The notes: generated from the sequence alone by a model not told the origin. Positions 22,480 to 34,073 are shown, counted from the stretch's first letter. The stretch: DNA of 64,000 nt from Paragonimus skrjabini miyazakii (GCA_014338405.1 JTDE01002234.1:47112-111111); one strand, 5' to 3'. Numbers and translations are program-made.

Positions 22480-24915
22480 AGTGTCTTTAAAATTCGTGAC
22501 CATGCTGCTTGACCATCACGTGGTTTCACTCAACTATTGGTGGTCTCAGTATGCGATGCCCGACACAGCAAACGCCTGGCTGGCATAGGGAGTACGTGAC
22601 CTAACCATCACAGGCTGTGCAACGCGATTAGTTGACCAATTGATCGCGCATCCGGAATGTTCTGGAATGTGTGCCGGTGAATTGCCACATCGCTCACGTG
22701 ATTAGTCCACTCAGTGTGGGCTAATTGGCGGAGACAACGATAGTCCATCACAGAAAGTCGGTTGACGTTTTCGCTATGAACAGACCACGTTTCCGAAGAA
22801 TAAAGCAAAACAGAACGTACACAAGCATCACATACCCCTCCTTTCAACGATAACCGAACGTTGTCTCGACGCTATATATGATGCAGGTCGGTAGATATTT
22901 TGTGCCTTTGCTACCCTGGCTGACACCTCATCAGCAGTATCACGGGCTGAGATAGTGTATGAAACTGCCCACATTTTCAAGTGGACCAACTGAAATAAAG
23001 AAGTTAGGAGAGTAAATGCTTTAGTCTTGAAGAATCACTGCACTTTGAAGGTGCGAAACACATTCTATACAAACTATCTCGGTCACGCCTTGTTCAGCAT
23101 GTCTTCGGCAGAGGGGTTAAGTAAGACGATGTCACCCACATACTACAGATCGGTCAATTTAACGCCAGGTGGAAGCCCAACACGAAGCTCGCTGGACTCC
23201 TCAAGTTCACCCTCCAGAATGTCGTACATGACGAAATTGCTTAATAAGAGCGAGAACAGACACCCCAAATAACACCATCAAAAGTGACCAACCACCTAGG
23301 GAGTTGTCCGTAAACTCGCCCAGTTTGTAGAGTGAGCACCCAGTGATCTCAACGAATCTACGTACTTTTCTGGTACTCCCTCACGAAGAAAGCAGTTTTA
23401 GAGAACGTTACAAACAACCGAATCAAACGCAGCTTTAAGAGTAAAAAGAACACGACCGTCGCCTACCCGTAAGAATATCGATATCTCAAGATCCGTCGCA
23501 AGGTAAAAATATGATCAACGCACCCTTGACTAGATCAGAATTCGGTCTGTTCTTCGCGTATCTGACTTCCTCTGCGCTTGGTGAGCCGACGTAAAATGAG
23601 CCCAGTGAATAACTTGGAAGCAACAGATACCACACTGCTGTCTCTGTGGTTGCCTCATAGACCTCGGGCTCCTTTTCTGAAAACGGGGATTACTGCTGAT
23701 AAGCACCAATCACGAATTACCCCTTCAGTTTCCCAAATAGTCTGGAAGAGTTTCATCAGTTTTGGGGAGGTCTGGATGAAGAGCCATATTAAGCCACGAA
23801 AACTTAAACTCCAGTGCCACTTCTGCTCCCGATGGAGGGCCGAATGGAACGTAATAACTGACTACTCGGGTCCCGTCCTCCAAATGGTCTGGTTGAGGAC
23901 AACTGGACTGTACCTCAAAATGTTCAGCCCATCTGACAAATCGGCGCGATTTATTGGTGACAAGCGAACTATCCTTTTCATAAATAATTTCACTTGTACC
24001 AACTCGACGGCCAGTACAATTAAGAATCAGTGAAAAAAGCCTTCTGCTAGTCCCAGATACAAAGGCTCTTTCCATCTCTTTCAACTGTTCGGTCAAGTAG
24101 CGCTTACGGTGTTTGCACACGCTCTTGATCAGCTTGCGTCTGAACTCTCGACCTCACCATATTTAGAACCACGTGGAATCGAGCGACGCCAATTCATAAG
24201 GCGTGACAGAAATCCGGTTCTCTCGCAAAGTCGCAGCTCCTTCCGGACAACACTTCACAGCTGCTGTGGTTTGTCCCCAGTATTCGTTAGGCTCTTTCAC
24301 CTGACTCGAACTGAGCAATTTATTCACCAATGCTTTCTGGTAAGCGTTTCTTACACTCTTATCGCTCGAATGTCAGCCAAGTATTTCGAATTTACAAGCG
24401 TGTCCTCTGGAAAAACGATAAAAGAAAACCGACACCCACAACAGCATGGTCCGAATCCAAGTGGTTGATCCAAAATGCACGACAGGCTTTAACAGAGTGG
24501 CAGTACCTGTAACTGACTTCTATGTGATCGAGCTGTGTCTACAGCTGAGCACATGGAGGTCTATATGTAACACAGTGCCTCCTCCTGTGGTGGAGTGCGG
24601 CGCCCAAAAAATGGAGATCATGGGATGCGTAGAGCTGCAGCGGTCTTCCATCATTGTCGGTGCGCTGTGCCCGGACACCAAACGAATCTCCCATTCGCTT
24701 CTCCTCTGAAGAGAAACGACCAAGCTGAGCATTAAAATCATCCGCTATTACGTTTAGTCTACTTTAGAAGACCAACAAGGGCATCATAGAACACATTCTT
24801 GGTAGCTCCGGAACAGCCACCTGTTGGAGCATACGTCGAAATAATGAAAACAGCGCTTTTCTGATTTGCGTCAACAGACTGCAACTGATATATTGAGTCT
24901 GACAGCGTCCACTAG
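22480..24915 (-). pseudogene. LINE copy D: endonuclease, reverse transcriptase and C-terminus, heavily decayed
   Basis: Reading leftward from 24915, the endonuclease shows VFIISTYAPTGG and ADDFNAQLGR with the EEKRMGDSFG block. The end of that domain (QLDHI near 24535, LDSDHAVVVG near 24455) and the linker REMERAF/RRLFSLI and RRFVRWAEHF (24120-23725) follow. The RT is badly decayed: the catalytic box appears as YVGDIVLL near 23140, with Asp replaced by Gly. The C-terminal part reads SVLLYSSETWSVHSENVNRL near 22815-22750, then WLGHVLPMPARRL near 22590. Many stops and shifts are present. It diverges from copies A-C, so it is an older or different subfamily. It abuts the tail of copy C at 24915-24930. 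Confidence 0.8.
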
Positions 24916-25008
24916 AATGTATCATCGTTATATCATAGACAGCAATACATCAGTGATGCTTAACTGCCACACAACCACGAAGAAGACAAAGCAAACCCTC
25001 TTTTTTCT

Positions 25009-25114
25009 TCTCTCATCCTAAACAGGGTTTGTTTCTTCTTCTTCATGGTTGTGTGGCAGTTAAGCATCAATGTGAATCACTGATGTATTGCTGTCTATGA
25101 TGATTGATGATGAT
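25009..25114 (+). repeat. Inverted LINE 3' tail nested in the tail of copy C
   Basis: The plus strand reads TTTCTTCTCTCATCCTAAAC, AGGGTTTGTTTC, GTGTGGCAGTTAAGCATCAA and a GATGATGAT end. This is the family's last ~100 bp, while the flanks on both sides are the same 3' UTR on the minus strand. The two tails face each other, producing a local palindrome around 24935-25110. Confidence 0.7.
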
Positions 25115-25301
25115 ATAGGAAGAGAGAAGAAAAAAAGGAAAGGGGACCTAACCACTAAAAAATAGCTACGTCTACACTCAAACATACAACATCAAGGCGC
25201 CTACACCTTGCAAACAAATAACCGAGCTGTAAGTGAAGGTAAGGCGTCATTAGCAAGACAGCTTCCTGACGGCTTTCACTGCCCCGCGTCATTAAGTGCA
25301 C

Positions 25302-26854
25302 TCACTTCACAGACAACTTGACCAAACAACAACAACATTCACGCTACTTAGCTCGGTTAGCCGCCATCTCACCTAACATCTCAATCCACCGACCCTGTGT
25401 GTCGCGAGGGCTCCAGTCCGGAAGACGAACCCGATCTACAGTAGCCAACCCCTTTCTGTCGCCTTTGCATTTCGAGGCTGCAAAGCGCATTCCGAAATAT
25501 TTAGCACAACGTGAAACTGCATTTAGCGTTGTAAGATATCCGCACCAAATTTTGTACGCATGAAGTCAAACAGTTTGGGCGTCGTGTTTAACATGTTATT
25601 GATAAATGGATTGAGAGTAACACAACGTTATGAGCAAGTTGTAATACTCTACGTTTCAACCACCTCGGGTGGCCTTCCTCAGGAGTGTTGTAATTGTTGG
25701 TGTGATTTCGATTACAACACTCCTGAGGAAGGCCACCCGAGGTGGTTGAAATGCATTTAGCGTTGTTTGAAAGTTGTCAAACAGCAACATCTTGTCATCA
25801 GCATAATCAAGATCAGTCAGTCTTCCACCAGGTAGGAGATCCACGCCGGCATCTTGTGACTACCGCAGACAGTTCTCCACTATTTTGTCTATAACGAAAT
25901 TGAACAAAAATGGTGAAATGGGGGGTACAACTTTGACGTACGCCGTTCCTGGTACTGAAATTGTCAAACAGTTCGCAGTAAGTCCTAACCTGAGCAGAAG
26001 TATGGGAATAAAGCGCCGACAGTATGTTCACATACTTAGTCGGTACACACTTGCGTTTAAGCGACTCTAAAAGTGTAGATCGATTCACCGAATCGAACGC
26101 ACCTTTATAGTCGAGAAATACGGCAATTGTTGGCCGGCGGTATACACGACACTGTTCCGGAATTTGATGAGGAGTAAAAATGTGATCTATACATCCCCGG
26201 CCAGGACGAAACCCTGCCTGTTCTTTCCTAATGTTTGCATCCCGAACTTCAATGAGTCGACGAAGTACAATGGATGCTAGAACCCTTGAAATGACTAGGG
26301 TCAAAGTAATTACCCTATGGTTTTCGCAAAAGACCCGGGCTCCCTTCTTGAATATAGTAACTACTATCGAGTGACTCCAGCACGAAGGGATGGTCTCCGT
26401 CATCCACACAAGTTGAAACAGCTGAGTCAAGGCCTCAACTAACACCTCTCCACCTTCTTTAAAAAGTGCGGGCACGAGATCATCTGGACGGACAGCCTTA
26501 TTACGATTGAGAGCCGAGATGCAATTGCGAACCTCAGTCTCAGTGGGTGGTACTAAATCTACCGACCAGGGCGTTACTAAAATGCAGCTGAGCAAACATT
26601 GATGTGCTCTGGAACTCAGTGCGATTCCCACTCCAAATTGACCACAATATTCAGCTTCGGCACCGCCACAGAATATAAAAGAGGATCGTTTGGATCGACA
26701 GTTATGTGAAAGTGATATCAAATGGATAACGGTGCTAGAATCGCAGACTTGCGTCTCCTACACAAAGCATAAACCAAGCTCCAGTCTTGAGAGTGTACTT
26801 GCCGAAGCAGCTTGCTGACCGATTTATCGGAGAGTAGGGACATTAAAGGCGCTC
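25302..26854 (-). pseudogene. LINE endonuclease N-terminus fused to reverse transcriptase, broken (copy C)
   Basis: From 26854 the frame reads MSAFNVPTLR, then a stop and frame change, QQAASASTLSRLE and VIHLISLSHN, then GQFGVGIALSSRAHQCLLS. This is the start of an APE-type endonuclease. At about 26580 it runs in frame into TPWSVDLVPPTETEVRNCIS of the RT, so roughly 150-200 residues of endonuclease and linker are deleted without losing the frame. The RT continues through AGFRPGRGC and FLDYKGAFDSV with the same late frameshift and TAG as copies A and B. The catalytic LDYADD is near 25812-25795. Confidence 0.83.
25533..25751 (-). repeat. Hairpin retroposon inserted in LINE copy C
   Basis: It has the same insertion point, the same 15-bp duplication (25518-25532 and 25752-25766) and the same 5' truncation as in copy A. 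The insertion therefore predates the split of copies A and C. The arms pair around 25705; the tail lies at 25533-25620. Confidence 0.85.
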
Positions 26855-26860
26855 ATGTTT

Positions 26861-28436
26861 GCCAGTTATCTGGTCCTCAAAAAACTAGCATCGCCCGGTA
26901 GCACAGGGACGATAGAAGACAGGGGGCAAAGTAATAGGGGATGGGTGAATAATGTCACTGTCAGAAGTATGATAACTTCTGACACTTTCCGGTCGTTTAT
27001 GCTGTCGAAGAAAGTTGGCTTGAAAGAACCCACTCCCAATCTCTCACTCGAACATCTGACTTGTGATACAACAAGAAACATAGTTTTCAAGGGGAACCAT
27101 ACCTGGAGCCAATGACTCAACGGTATGACGCACTTGGCAGTGAGTAGTTTGCCTAATCCAAGGGCACAGTGGATAGGACATTAATGCCTTACTCTAGTTA
27201 ATGTTGTGCGCAGCAGATGTATTCGAAGCTACATCAGGCCTATAGGATACTGGATATTTTTCGACCGCACTGGAGAGTACGTCGGCGGCCACAACCAACC
27301 GTTGGGCGATCGGAGTGCTCTTTGTCTGAGGGTACCCTTTCTAACCCTCTCCTTTCTAAGTTGGAAGATAGCAGTACCGCAACTATAAACATAGCTCCGT
27401 TGTATATTCATGGAATCAGGCCTCGTACGCGGTCAAAAAGTGCAACTGCTCCTCGTCTGACACGGTTGTGTCTGGAAGGACGCAGTCCTAGTCAGCATGG
27501 CCCACAGGATCAAAACAACACGCAAGCCCGAACATCATGTCAAGGTAGCAGTATAGGTCAGGGCAAAATCTAATGTATGGGTTGCGATGCTTAAGTCGAG
27601 GATAACCAGTTGCTAAGGAATGCAAACTGACTACCTGGTTCGGGTTTCATCACTCGTGCAAAGGAACCTAGTTTGTTTCCGACAGGTCGTGTTAACTCAC
27701 GTTTCCAGCTTACTAATGACAACAGTTCCGAACATAAACAGTCGTTGGTGTAACGAACCAGAACAGCATATATTGCACGGTTTCCCTGAAGGCTGTCAAC
27801 ACCAACCTACAAAGTGATAACTCCATCACATGTTAGTACTAAAACCAAGGCACAGCCTACGATTAACCAGCAGAACAGGCCAACCGTTGCAGAGTACAAT
27901 TGCTTTGATAAACAAACTGAGACCTGAAGTTCCGAGAATGATAAAACACTAGAGTAAGAACCTCAACCAAAAATCTTGTTAAGCTTCAACTATTTGTTCT
28001 TTCACCCTACCCCGCAGGTCGATCACAGTTAGTGGACAAAGAACCAGCGAGAGAAATACCAAACGGTTGTTACGATACAGGAGACGGTTTCTACGACCCA
28101 ATCAAACACACTGTATCGGACTATACGGGAAAGTTCTTGCGCAACACTGGTAAGCAAAAATAAATACACCTACTAATTTTAGACGTCGCCGAACATGCAT
28201 GGATAATCGCCAAGTGCAGAAAAGCCTGGGACGAACATGTCTGTGCGACCTATGACCATAAAATAGAGGGAGAGACATCTGAACCCTACTGAGTACAAAA
28301 CGAGACCAGCTTATCATCCAATGGGACGGTTGGAGAAAATATAATCAATCTAATTTCCACTTGTTACAATATTCATTGGAAGCATGGAATAGAAAGCGGG
28401 GTAGACAAGCACAAACGTATGAAAACATGTTCCAAT
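26861..28436. other. No recognised gene
   Basis: Short frames only. The part near 26870-27120 lies upstream of LINE C and might hold the missing 5' part of LINE D, but I see no endonuclease motif in it. Downstream sequence of the eIF5A gene (3' UTR) must lie near 28300-28436; no poly(A) signal is obvious at once after the stop. Confidence 0.4.
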
Positions 28437-28949
28437 TCATTGTGGTCCACAACGGACACGAAAAGCTTGTTCTTCTCCACAAGCGCACACAACCCAGACC
28501 TAAAATAATGAAGAAGCAGGAAAAAAACCTACTGTAACAACGTCGTCGTCTCCTTTAGTTTCCCACTTTTCACAAATTTCCTTACCGAGATCACCATCAG
28601 GCAGTGGGATATTTTCTCTTACAACCAAATCATCTCCCATTAACGAAAGAAAGCCATCTTTTATGTCGATAAGCTGATATTCCTTGCGGGCGATCTTAGG
28701 TACCATCATAGTGGCTGTAGATGGGTTCTGTTCTTCATACTTTTTCCCAGTGAAAATATCAACGCCAGTAATATGAACCTTGGCGGACCCGTGCTTCCCA
28801 GTTTTCGACGTGGACATGAATGTGATTTGACAGGGACGGCTCTTTAACATAACAAAGCCATTGCATCGCAAAGCGCTAGTTTGTTTGGGCTCCATCTGGC
28901 ATGCGCCTGCGTCAACCGTATCGAAACAATCATCCTCAAAATGAGCCAT
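28437..28949 (-). CDS. eIF5A: Eukaryotic translation initiation factor 5A (eIF5A), two coding exons
   Basis: eIF5A binds the ribosome and, after its hypusine modification, helps peptide-bond formation at difficult motifs in the cytoplasm. Exon 28949-28533 encodes FDTVDAGA, the loop STSKTGKHGSAKVH (modifiable Lys at residue 52), GVDIFTGKKYEE and LPDGDLGKEI. These are the N-terminal SH3-like domain and the start of the OB domain. The open frame alone would end in an unrelated GFFPASSLF. A 33-nt GT-AG intron (28532-28500) instead joins VVT to VWVVCACGEEQAFRV, restoring an eIF5A-like C-terminus, with stop at 28437-28439. Total length is 159 residues, close to the usual 150-160. Oddities are Ser for the near-invariant His three residues after the hypusine Lys, and LRCNG and PCQI for LRKNG and PCKI. 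It could be a divergent paralogue or a recent pseudogene, but there is no frameshift and it keeps an intron. Confidence 0.78.
28500..28532 (-). other. 33-nt micro-intron of the eIF5A gene
   Basis: The minus strand reads ACA then GTAGGT at the donor, a T-rich body and ATTTTAG at the acceptor, in phase 0. Removing it keeps the frame and yields the ACGEEQA block expected at the eIF5A C-terminus. Very short introns (about 30-40 nt) are common in flatworms. Confidence 0.65.
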
Positions 28950-28961
28950 CAAGCCAAGTTA

Positions 28962-28978
28962 TCTAAAACAACACAAAA
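28962..28978 (-). promoter_or_regulatory. Splice-acceptor-like site just upstream of the eIF5A start
   Basis: The minus strand has TTTTGTGTTGTTTTAG ending at 28963, 13 nt before the ATG at 28949. This could accept a 5' UTR intron or a trans-spliced leader, both used in flatworms. It supports the ATG chosen; the TTG before it is not used. Confidence 0.45.
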
Positions 28979-29660
28979 ACGAACCAAAACATTAAAGATC
29001 AAAAGTAAACACGAGACGGAAAACGTGGTAAACAACGGGCGTGCAATACCTTACAGCGAACCGCCACCGCTTCCGATGGAGCAAATTTAATACATGCAAA
29101 CAAAATCCGCATATCAGTTTGGCGTTGCCCGTAAGAAACTACTTGGCAAACATCTGCACTCGGAAAGTTTTAAATCTTTTTTTGAAAGTTTTGGTTAGTA
29201 TTTCTGGGTGAAAAGTTATGGTAGCGCGCCTTTGTTTTTTAACGCACATAAGGTCCTCTCATAAAGATTCACGAAAATCGTTTGTCAAATGTTTAACAAT
29301 TCGTACATGGGTTATATGTTTGAGACCAAAATTACCCCCAGTCCACTCGGGATATTCAGTCAGTTTACGGAAGAAGTACGTTGATACAGAAAACTATTGA
29401 GAAATATGGCACTGATAAGTAGTTCGGCAGATTTGATAAGTTAGACGAGATCCATTCGGGACAAGTCTGGACTTCGGCTGGATACTTATCAGAACTTCAG
29501 TGTCAATGCTCAACGGTCGCGTTGGTGAATTCCGGCGTGAACTGATCGAGAAATTTTCTTTGGACAGTCAATCGGCCGGATCATTTGGTGGATTCTATAT
29601 GACACAGTTGGTTGAGTGGATAACTAGGTCTGGGATGTGAAACTTTTGAGCTTCCGGTGT
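28979..29660. other. Upstream region of eIF5A, no recognised feature
   Basis: This should hold the promoter of the minus-strand eIF5A gene. I see no clear TATA box and no other coding sequence. Confidence 0.4.
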
Positions 29661-29742
29661 GGTTTCGTAGCTCAGCTGCTAGGGCACCTGCGGCGTTTAA
29701 GAATGGGGTTTGTGTCGTTGGTTCGAATCCAGCCGAAATCCA
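29661..29742 (+). repeat. tRNA-derived sequence (SINE head or tRNA pseudogene)
   Basis: A 7-bp acceptor stem pairs GGTTTCG (29661) with CGAAATC (29734-29740). A D-arm GCTC/GGGC, an A-box TAGCTCAGCTGCTAGGGC, a T-arm GTTGG/CCAGC and a perfect B-box GGTTCGAATCC (29720-29730) are present. The anticodon arm does not fold. This is the usual state of a tRNA-derived SINE head or dead tRNA. The minus-strand frame with AGFEPTT across it is a by-product of the B-box. Confidence 0.62.
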
Positions 29743-29809
29743 GACTTTTGTAGTGGACAAGTGGGCATGCGCTGGACCCCCGTCCACTAACAATCTAATA
29801 CTTCTTTCC

Positions 29810-30315
29810 TGAAGAACAATCGAAAAGTAGTCTCAACAGGCATCGAACTAGAGAAGGCAGTGAGGTTTGGAAATAAACAGTATATTTCCATCAGTGTTTG
29901 GAAATATTATAAGTGGTTGGCTCTAGCCTAGTCTGAGATCAACGGCAGCAACTAAGAGGAGAAAGATAAGAAGCGCGAGGTGGACCGCAGCCCATTTGGC
30001 GGCACTCAAAACCGCGCCAGGCGAAATGTGCGTGGAACCTTCGAGTGCGTTAAACAACGCTCAAAAAGGCTCCGTTAAACGACCTCGAAGAACGAAATAA
30101 TAGATGAGTCATTAAGAAAAGAGCAAACATTCTCTGTGTGCAATTGGTTGCACGACTGAAGAAAGTGGCAGTGACTTCGTATCAGATCTTCTAAAGCATG
30201 CGAACACGGAATCATGCGTACAGAACAAACAAGCAGAAAAACACGATTACAGCCGGGATCCTTAGAGAAGGCACACAATCGCCGATCACTACACTTTTCA
30301 TATGTGGATTTCATC
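29810..30315 (+). repeat. Dispersed repeat family R, copy 1
   Basis: It starts CTGAAGAACAATCG and contains CAACAGGCATCGAACTA, the CACTCAAAA..GCG block, AACGAAATAATAGATGAGTC and GGGATCCTTAGAGAAGGCAC. The same order of blocks occurs at 53520-53900, 55660-56335 (+) and, inverted, at 56600-56990. It has no coding capacity that I can see and its class is unknown. Confidence 0.65.
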
Positions 30316-30510
30316 TAAATGGTGGCAATGCTTGTGTGCTAACACGGAACGCATGACAAAAAGGAGACTTCAGTCCACCGTCGAATCTAATATCCGATGA
30401 AGGCGCACTCCTATTGAAATCATAATGCTTGTGTGATATGATAAAAAGATTAACCGGACCACTAACAGAATTTTCAGTGCGTTTGATCATTGATGAAGGA
30501 GTTTAGTGGG

Positions 30511-30892
30511 TATGTGCATTAAAATTAACGTTTCCTAGGTACACGTAACCAATATCTGAAGCGAAATAAGAATAAAAATTATCGCAGGAGACCGGACATA
30601 TAATATAAGACGATTACAGTGGGTCTCAACTAGCGTTTAAACAACACCGATGCGCGAAAGCAGCTCGGGAGAAAATGGACCCGAACATCGAGCACGTGAG
30701 TAAGCCAAAAGTGTGCGTCGCCACTGTCGATTACAGGTTGACAAGCATGCAAACAAACACACGCAATGACATGCAGCGAACAGATGGTAGCCAAAGATCC
30801 TTACAAACCTATGTACAGTGTGAATTACGATTCTGGGAGGAATTTTACACATCGTGCATCGGGCAGACCGGGGTTATCTCCAAGTTGCTACA
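30511..30892 (-). repeat. 3' LTR of gypsy element 2
   Basis: About 380 bp, highly similar to 33811-34064 and, beyond the fold-back insertion, to 35592-35661 (GGAATT..A..CATCGT.CATC.....GACC block). The minus-strand start is TGTAGC at 30892. About 60 bp (30757-30817) have no counterpart in the other LTR. Confidence 0.68.
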
Positions 30893-31569
30893 CAGCCCTC
30901 CAGAAGGGTGCTGCGAACACAATCCTTTGATCAACGAGAGAATCAACTGTGATCAGCCACACTCGGCATGTCCTAGTTCTTGCTGCACCAGCTTGAGGTT
31001 GGTACTGCAATTTTCAGACACTGCAAGTGGCAGGGTACTAATGCCAGCACTTCCTAGCGAGCTTTTACTGGAGTGTTCTCTTATACGATGTCGAAACAAA
31101 TAGTGAAGCAAAATGTTTGCACTTCGAGGTCCCGGGGTTAAACATAGTCGAAACGCTTCGATCGACTCATCAAGTAAATAAAAAAGGAATGCAGACGAGG
31201 TGGATTTATGCGTATACATGAACGGCAGACTCACCTGGCGAACGTAGATAATGTGGACGTGCATCAAAACCCCTTTTTCGGTATTTCCAAAAAACAGCTT
31301 GCGATTTCTTGGGTTTTGTAAAATCGTTTGCAATTTTCCTTTTTTATAGAGCTGAAGCCGAATAAGACCTAATGAGGGCCAATCCTCTGTGAGACATTTA
31401 GGTGTTGGTGTCGTCGGCGAAATTGCGACGTCCATTGATGATGATGCGTTTGGACGAGGTTGCTCAGCGGCTGTTTCGCACGGACATTTCCAGATGCTGT
31501 CGATAGCGGGAGGTCCGCGAAGTTCAATCACGAATACTGGTTAGGAGCGCGGTGATCATTCTCCGTACG

Positions 31570-33715
31570 TTGTGTCGACCATAGTTCACAGGTTAACGAT
31601 ATCGTGATCAACAAGTGCAGATACACGTGACAGAACGTCGGCTACAATACTGTCACCGCCAGAGACCTGTTGTACGTCAGTCAAGAATTGCGAGATGAAA
31701 TCCGAGTGGCGCACTTCGCCGGATGAGTGATACTCGGAAGGATTACGAAAGACATACACAAACAATTAGTGATGGGTGATAGTCGCAAACTAGTGACCTT
31801 CGATGGCGCATCCAAAGTGACGAACGGCCGAGTGGATACCTAATAACTGACCACCGAACGTGCTGTGCTTATCCGCGTTGACGGTGACGTTATAGGCTGC
31901 AAACCGTTCGAAGAGTATTCGCAGTTGATTCTTGGGCTCTTTGGAGGAGGAGCTTGCCAACAAAGGTCTTCGATGTGGTGTGGACAAAATCCCAGCCTCT
32001 TGGAACATCGTCGATAAACCGTTGTAACGTTTGGGCGACATGTGCAAATATTCTAACAAGCCGAATGTTGTAACCACTACTGTCGTGGCGATGTCGTCGG
32101 CGGCGACTGGGATTTGATAGTAGACGCGAGCCATATCAAGCTCTGAGAACACACTGGTGTCTGTCAGGCTAGCTGTGATATCCTGAATACGCGGGATGGG
32201 GTACGTATGTGGTACCGTGACGTTGTTGAGCGCGCGATAATCTCCACATGAACGTCAGCCTCCTGACTTTTTCGGCACCATATGGAGGGCGAAACCCAGG
32301 GGCTATCCGAAGGGCGAATAATTCCAAGCTCGAACATGTGTTCGAACTCGGCGAGCGTTGTGTTTGGTTTATCCAGTGTTAAACGAGGGCTTTAGCGAAC
32401 ATCGGCGGGACAGCGATGACCGTATGGTGCTGCATTGCACCCGTTACTGGCGGCAGCAAAGCTGGCTCTTTAAAGACGGTGGGAAATTGTTTAACAAGAG
32501 AATCATAAGTATTTGTGGTGACTAGGCGGTACATGGGGCTGATTGGAACCGCGCAGATCAAAGTCTCGTCTTATTGTCAACTAGCGGACGGTGCCAAGCG
32601 TCGGCTAGTAGGTCGAAATGTTCCAGAAAAATGATGCAAATGATTGGCATTTGGTCGTCTACAACAGTGAGAAGCCATTGCGCAGTGCGGCGGAGACCTA
32701 AAATCAACGTACGTAAACGTTGGCCGTAGTCGTTAATAGGCGTACCGTTCGCTGCTCATAGAGTCTAGTGCACCTGCGTAAATCGTCCGCGAGAATCCGG
32801 TGGAAAAACGCTGATCTCTGCACCACTTTCGATGAGGTAGTGAACTTCCGATTCGCCGTTTTGAATGAAGAGCAGGCGACTTCGGGGGGCCGCACCGTCG
32901 GTCGCTGCGACGCGTTGGGCGGCCAGTTTTCCTGATCCTTCTTGGAGAAGGAACAGGGGCTGCGATAGAAGCTAGCATGACCACAAAACTGCCGGGTTTG
33001 ACACTTTTCGTGGACACTACTCTCCTCCTATAGGCTCCTTTGTTAGATTTACGTGAGATTGAATGCTGGTGCGACCTTCAATTGCTAAGTGGCTGGATCT
33101 GACGTGTGAACTGCTTCGCACGGTCGGTCAAGAGTGCTAGTGACCCCGACAGTGGCATGGAAACCTGGGACACTCGCCTCTCTTATGTCTCCCAAATGCG
33201 GTCGGGGGTGTCGGTTCGCTGCGACATAGCCACCCAGGGGTTGGCACTAAGGATATTTTGTATGTCCATAGACAGTAGCTGGATCCATGTTTCCCACAAG
33301 GGAGACTCCTCAAGCCGAGTTGAACCAGCTAGACGCCGCATATGGCGTAGAAACTGTGAAGGTTTCCGATTTCCTTGCTCGATAGCGCTCGGCAGCTGCG
33401 CGATGCGTTAAAGATCAGCAAGGCTGATGCGCTTGATGATGGGCTCTTCAAGCTGGCCGTATGGCTTTACTAAGCCTGGCAGCTCCAAAGTGTCGCCCAT
33501 CCGGTCTATGATGTGAGGTGAGATAGTATCGACTACGTGGCTGATCTTCGTTAGTTCCGTGGTAACATTTCGCAAAGCATAATTAGCATCAAATTGTGCG
33601 AACGAACACTGAGGGTACTTCTCCTTAGAAGGCGCGATCGTAACGGAAAGTGCGCTGACAGAAACGTCTATCAAACTAAAAACCTGTTCCCACACGACTT
33701 TGACGGAAACATATA
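31570..33715 (-). pseudogene. Gypsy element 2 gag-pol remnants (gag, protease, RT, end of RNase H)
   Basis: Gag lies at 33715-33070: YPQCSFAQFDANYALR, then EPIIKRISLADL and, after a shift, QFLRHMRRLAGSTRLEESPL. Protease is at about 32900-32590: SRLLFIQNGES and AANGTPINDYGQR in broken frames, with the catalytic D-T/S-G changed to ESG. RT is at 32160-31790: FSELDMARVYYQIPVAADDI (first catalytic Asp), then a deletion that removes the YxDD box, and RILFERFAAYNVTVNADKHS. The stretch 31710-31590 reads DFISQFLTDVQQVSGGDS then IVADVLSRV, the end of RNase H. An integrase cannot be recognised; 31531-30953 may be its debris. This is an inactive copy. Confidence 0.75.
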
Positions 33716-33810
33716 TTAAAATTAGATAAATAGATGAAAATATACCATTAACTTACGTTAGAAAATACAAATATACCTGCAGATTATTACAAAGTATTCG
33801 GGCTCATCAG

Positions 33811-34064
33811 TTTTAGTACGTACGTGCATTGAAATGAACGTTTCCTAGGTACACGCAACCAATATCTGACGCGAAATAAGAATACAAATTATCGCAGGAC
33901 ACCGGACATATAATATACGACGATTACAGTGGGTCTCAACCGGCGTTTAAACAACACTGATGCGCGAAAGCAGCTCGGGAGAAAATGGACCCGAACATCG
34001 AGCACGTGAGTAAGCCAGAAGTGTGCGTCGCCACTGTCGATTACAGGTTGACAAGCATGCGACC
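33811..34064 (-). repeat. 5' LTR of gypsy element 2, part distal to its start
   Basis: It aligns almost base for base with 30511-30757 (ACGTTTCCTAGGTACACG, then GCGCGAAAGCAGCTCGGGAG). The rest of the LTR (35592-35661) lies beyond the fold-back element, so the insertion split it. Confidence 0.7.
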
Positions 34065-34073
34065 AAACTGCGG

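Larger units (their letters stand above)
24925..26860 (-). mobile_element. LINE copy C with internal deletion
   Basis: On the minus strand it starts with the true endonuclease N-terminus (26854), jumps into the reverse transcriptase near 26580, runs through the C-terminus (stop at 25302) and the shared 3' UTR to a tail ATCATAGACAGC near 24935. It includes the hairpin insertion (25533-25751), and an opposite-facing copy of the family's 3' tail (25009-25114) interrupts its own tail. Near-identity to copies A and B over the RT suggests recent common origin. Confidence 0.85.

Noticed and set aside
28500..28952. eIF5A as a single-exon gene starting at 28952 and ending in GFFPASSLF
   Set aside because: The first codon is TTG, and the proposed tail is intron sequence; a spliced form gives a family-like C-terminus from ATG 28949.
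29581..29793. Minus-strand open frame with AGFEPTT and AAGALAAELRNH
   Set aside because: This is the reverse translation of a tRNA B-box and flank, a well-known false protein from tRNA-derived repeats.
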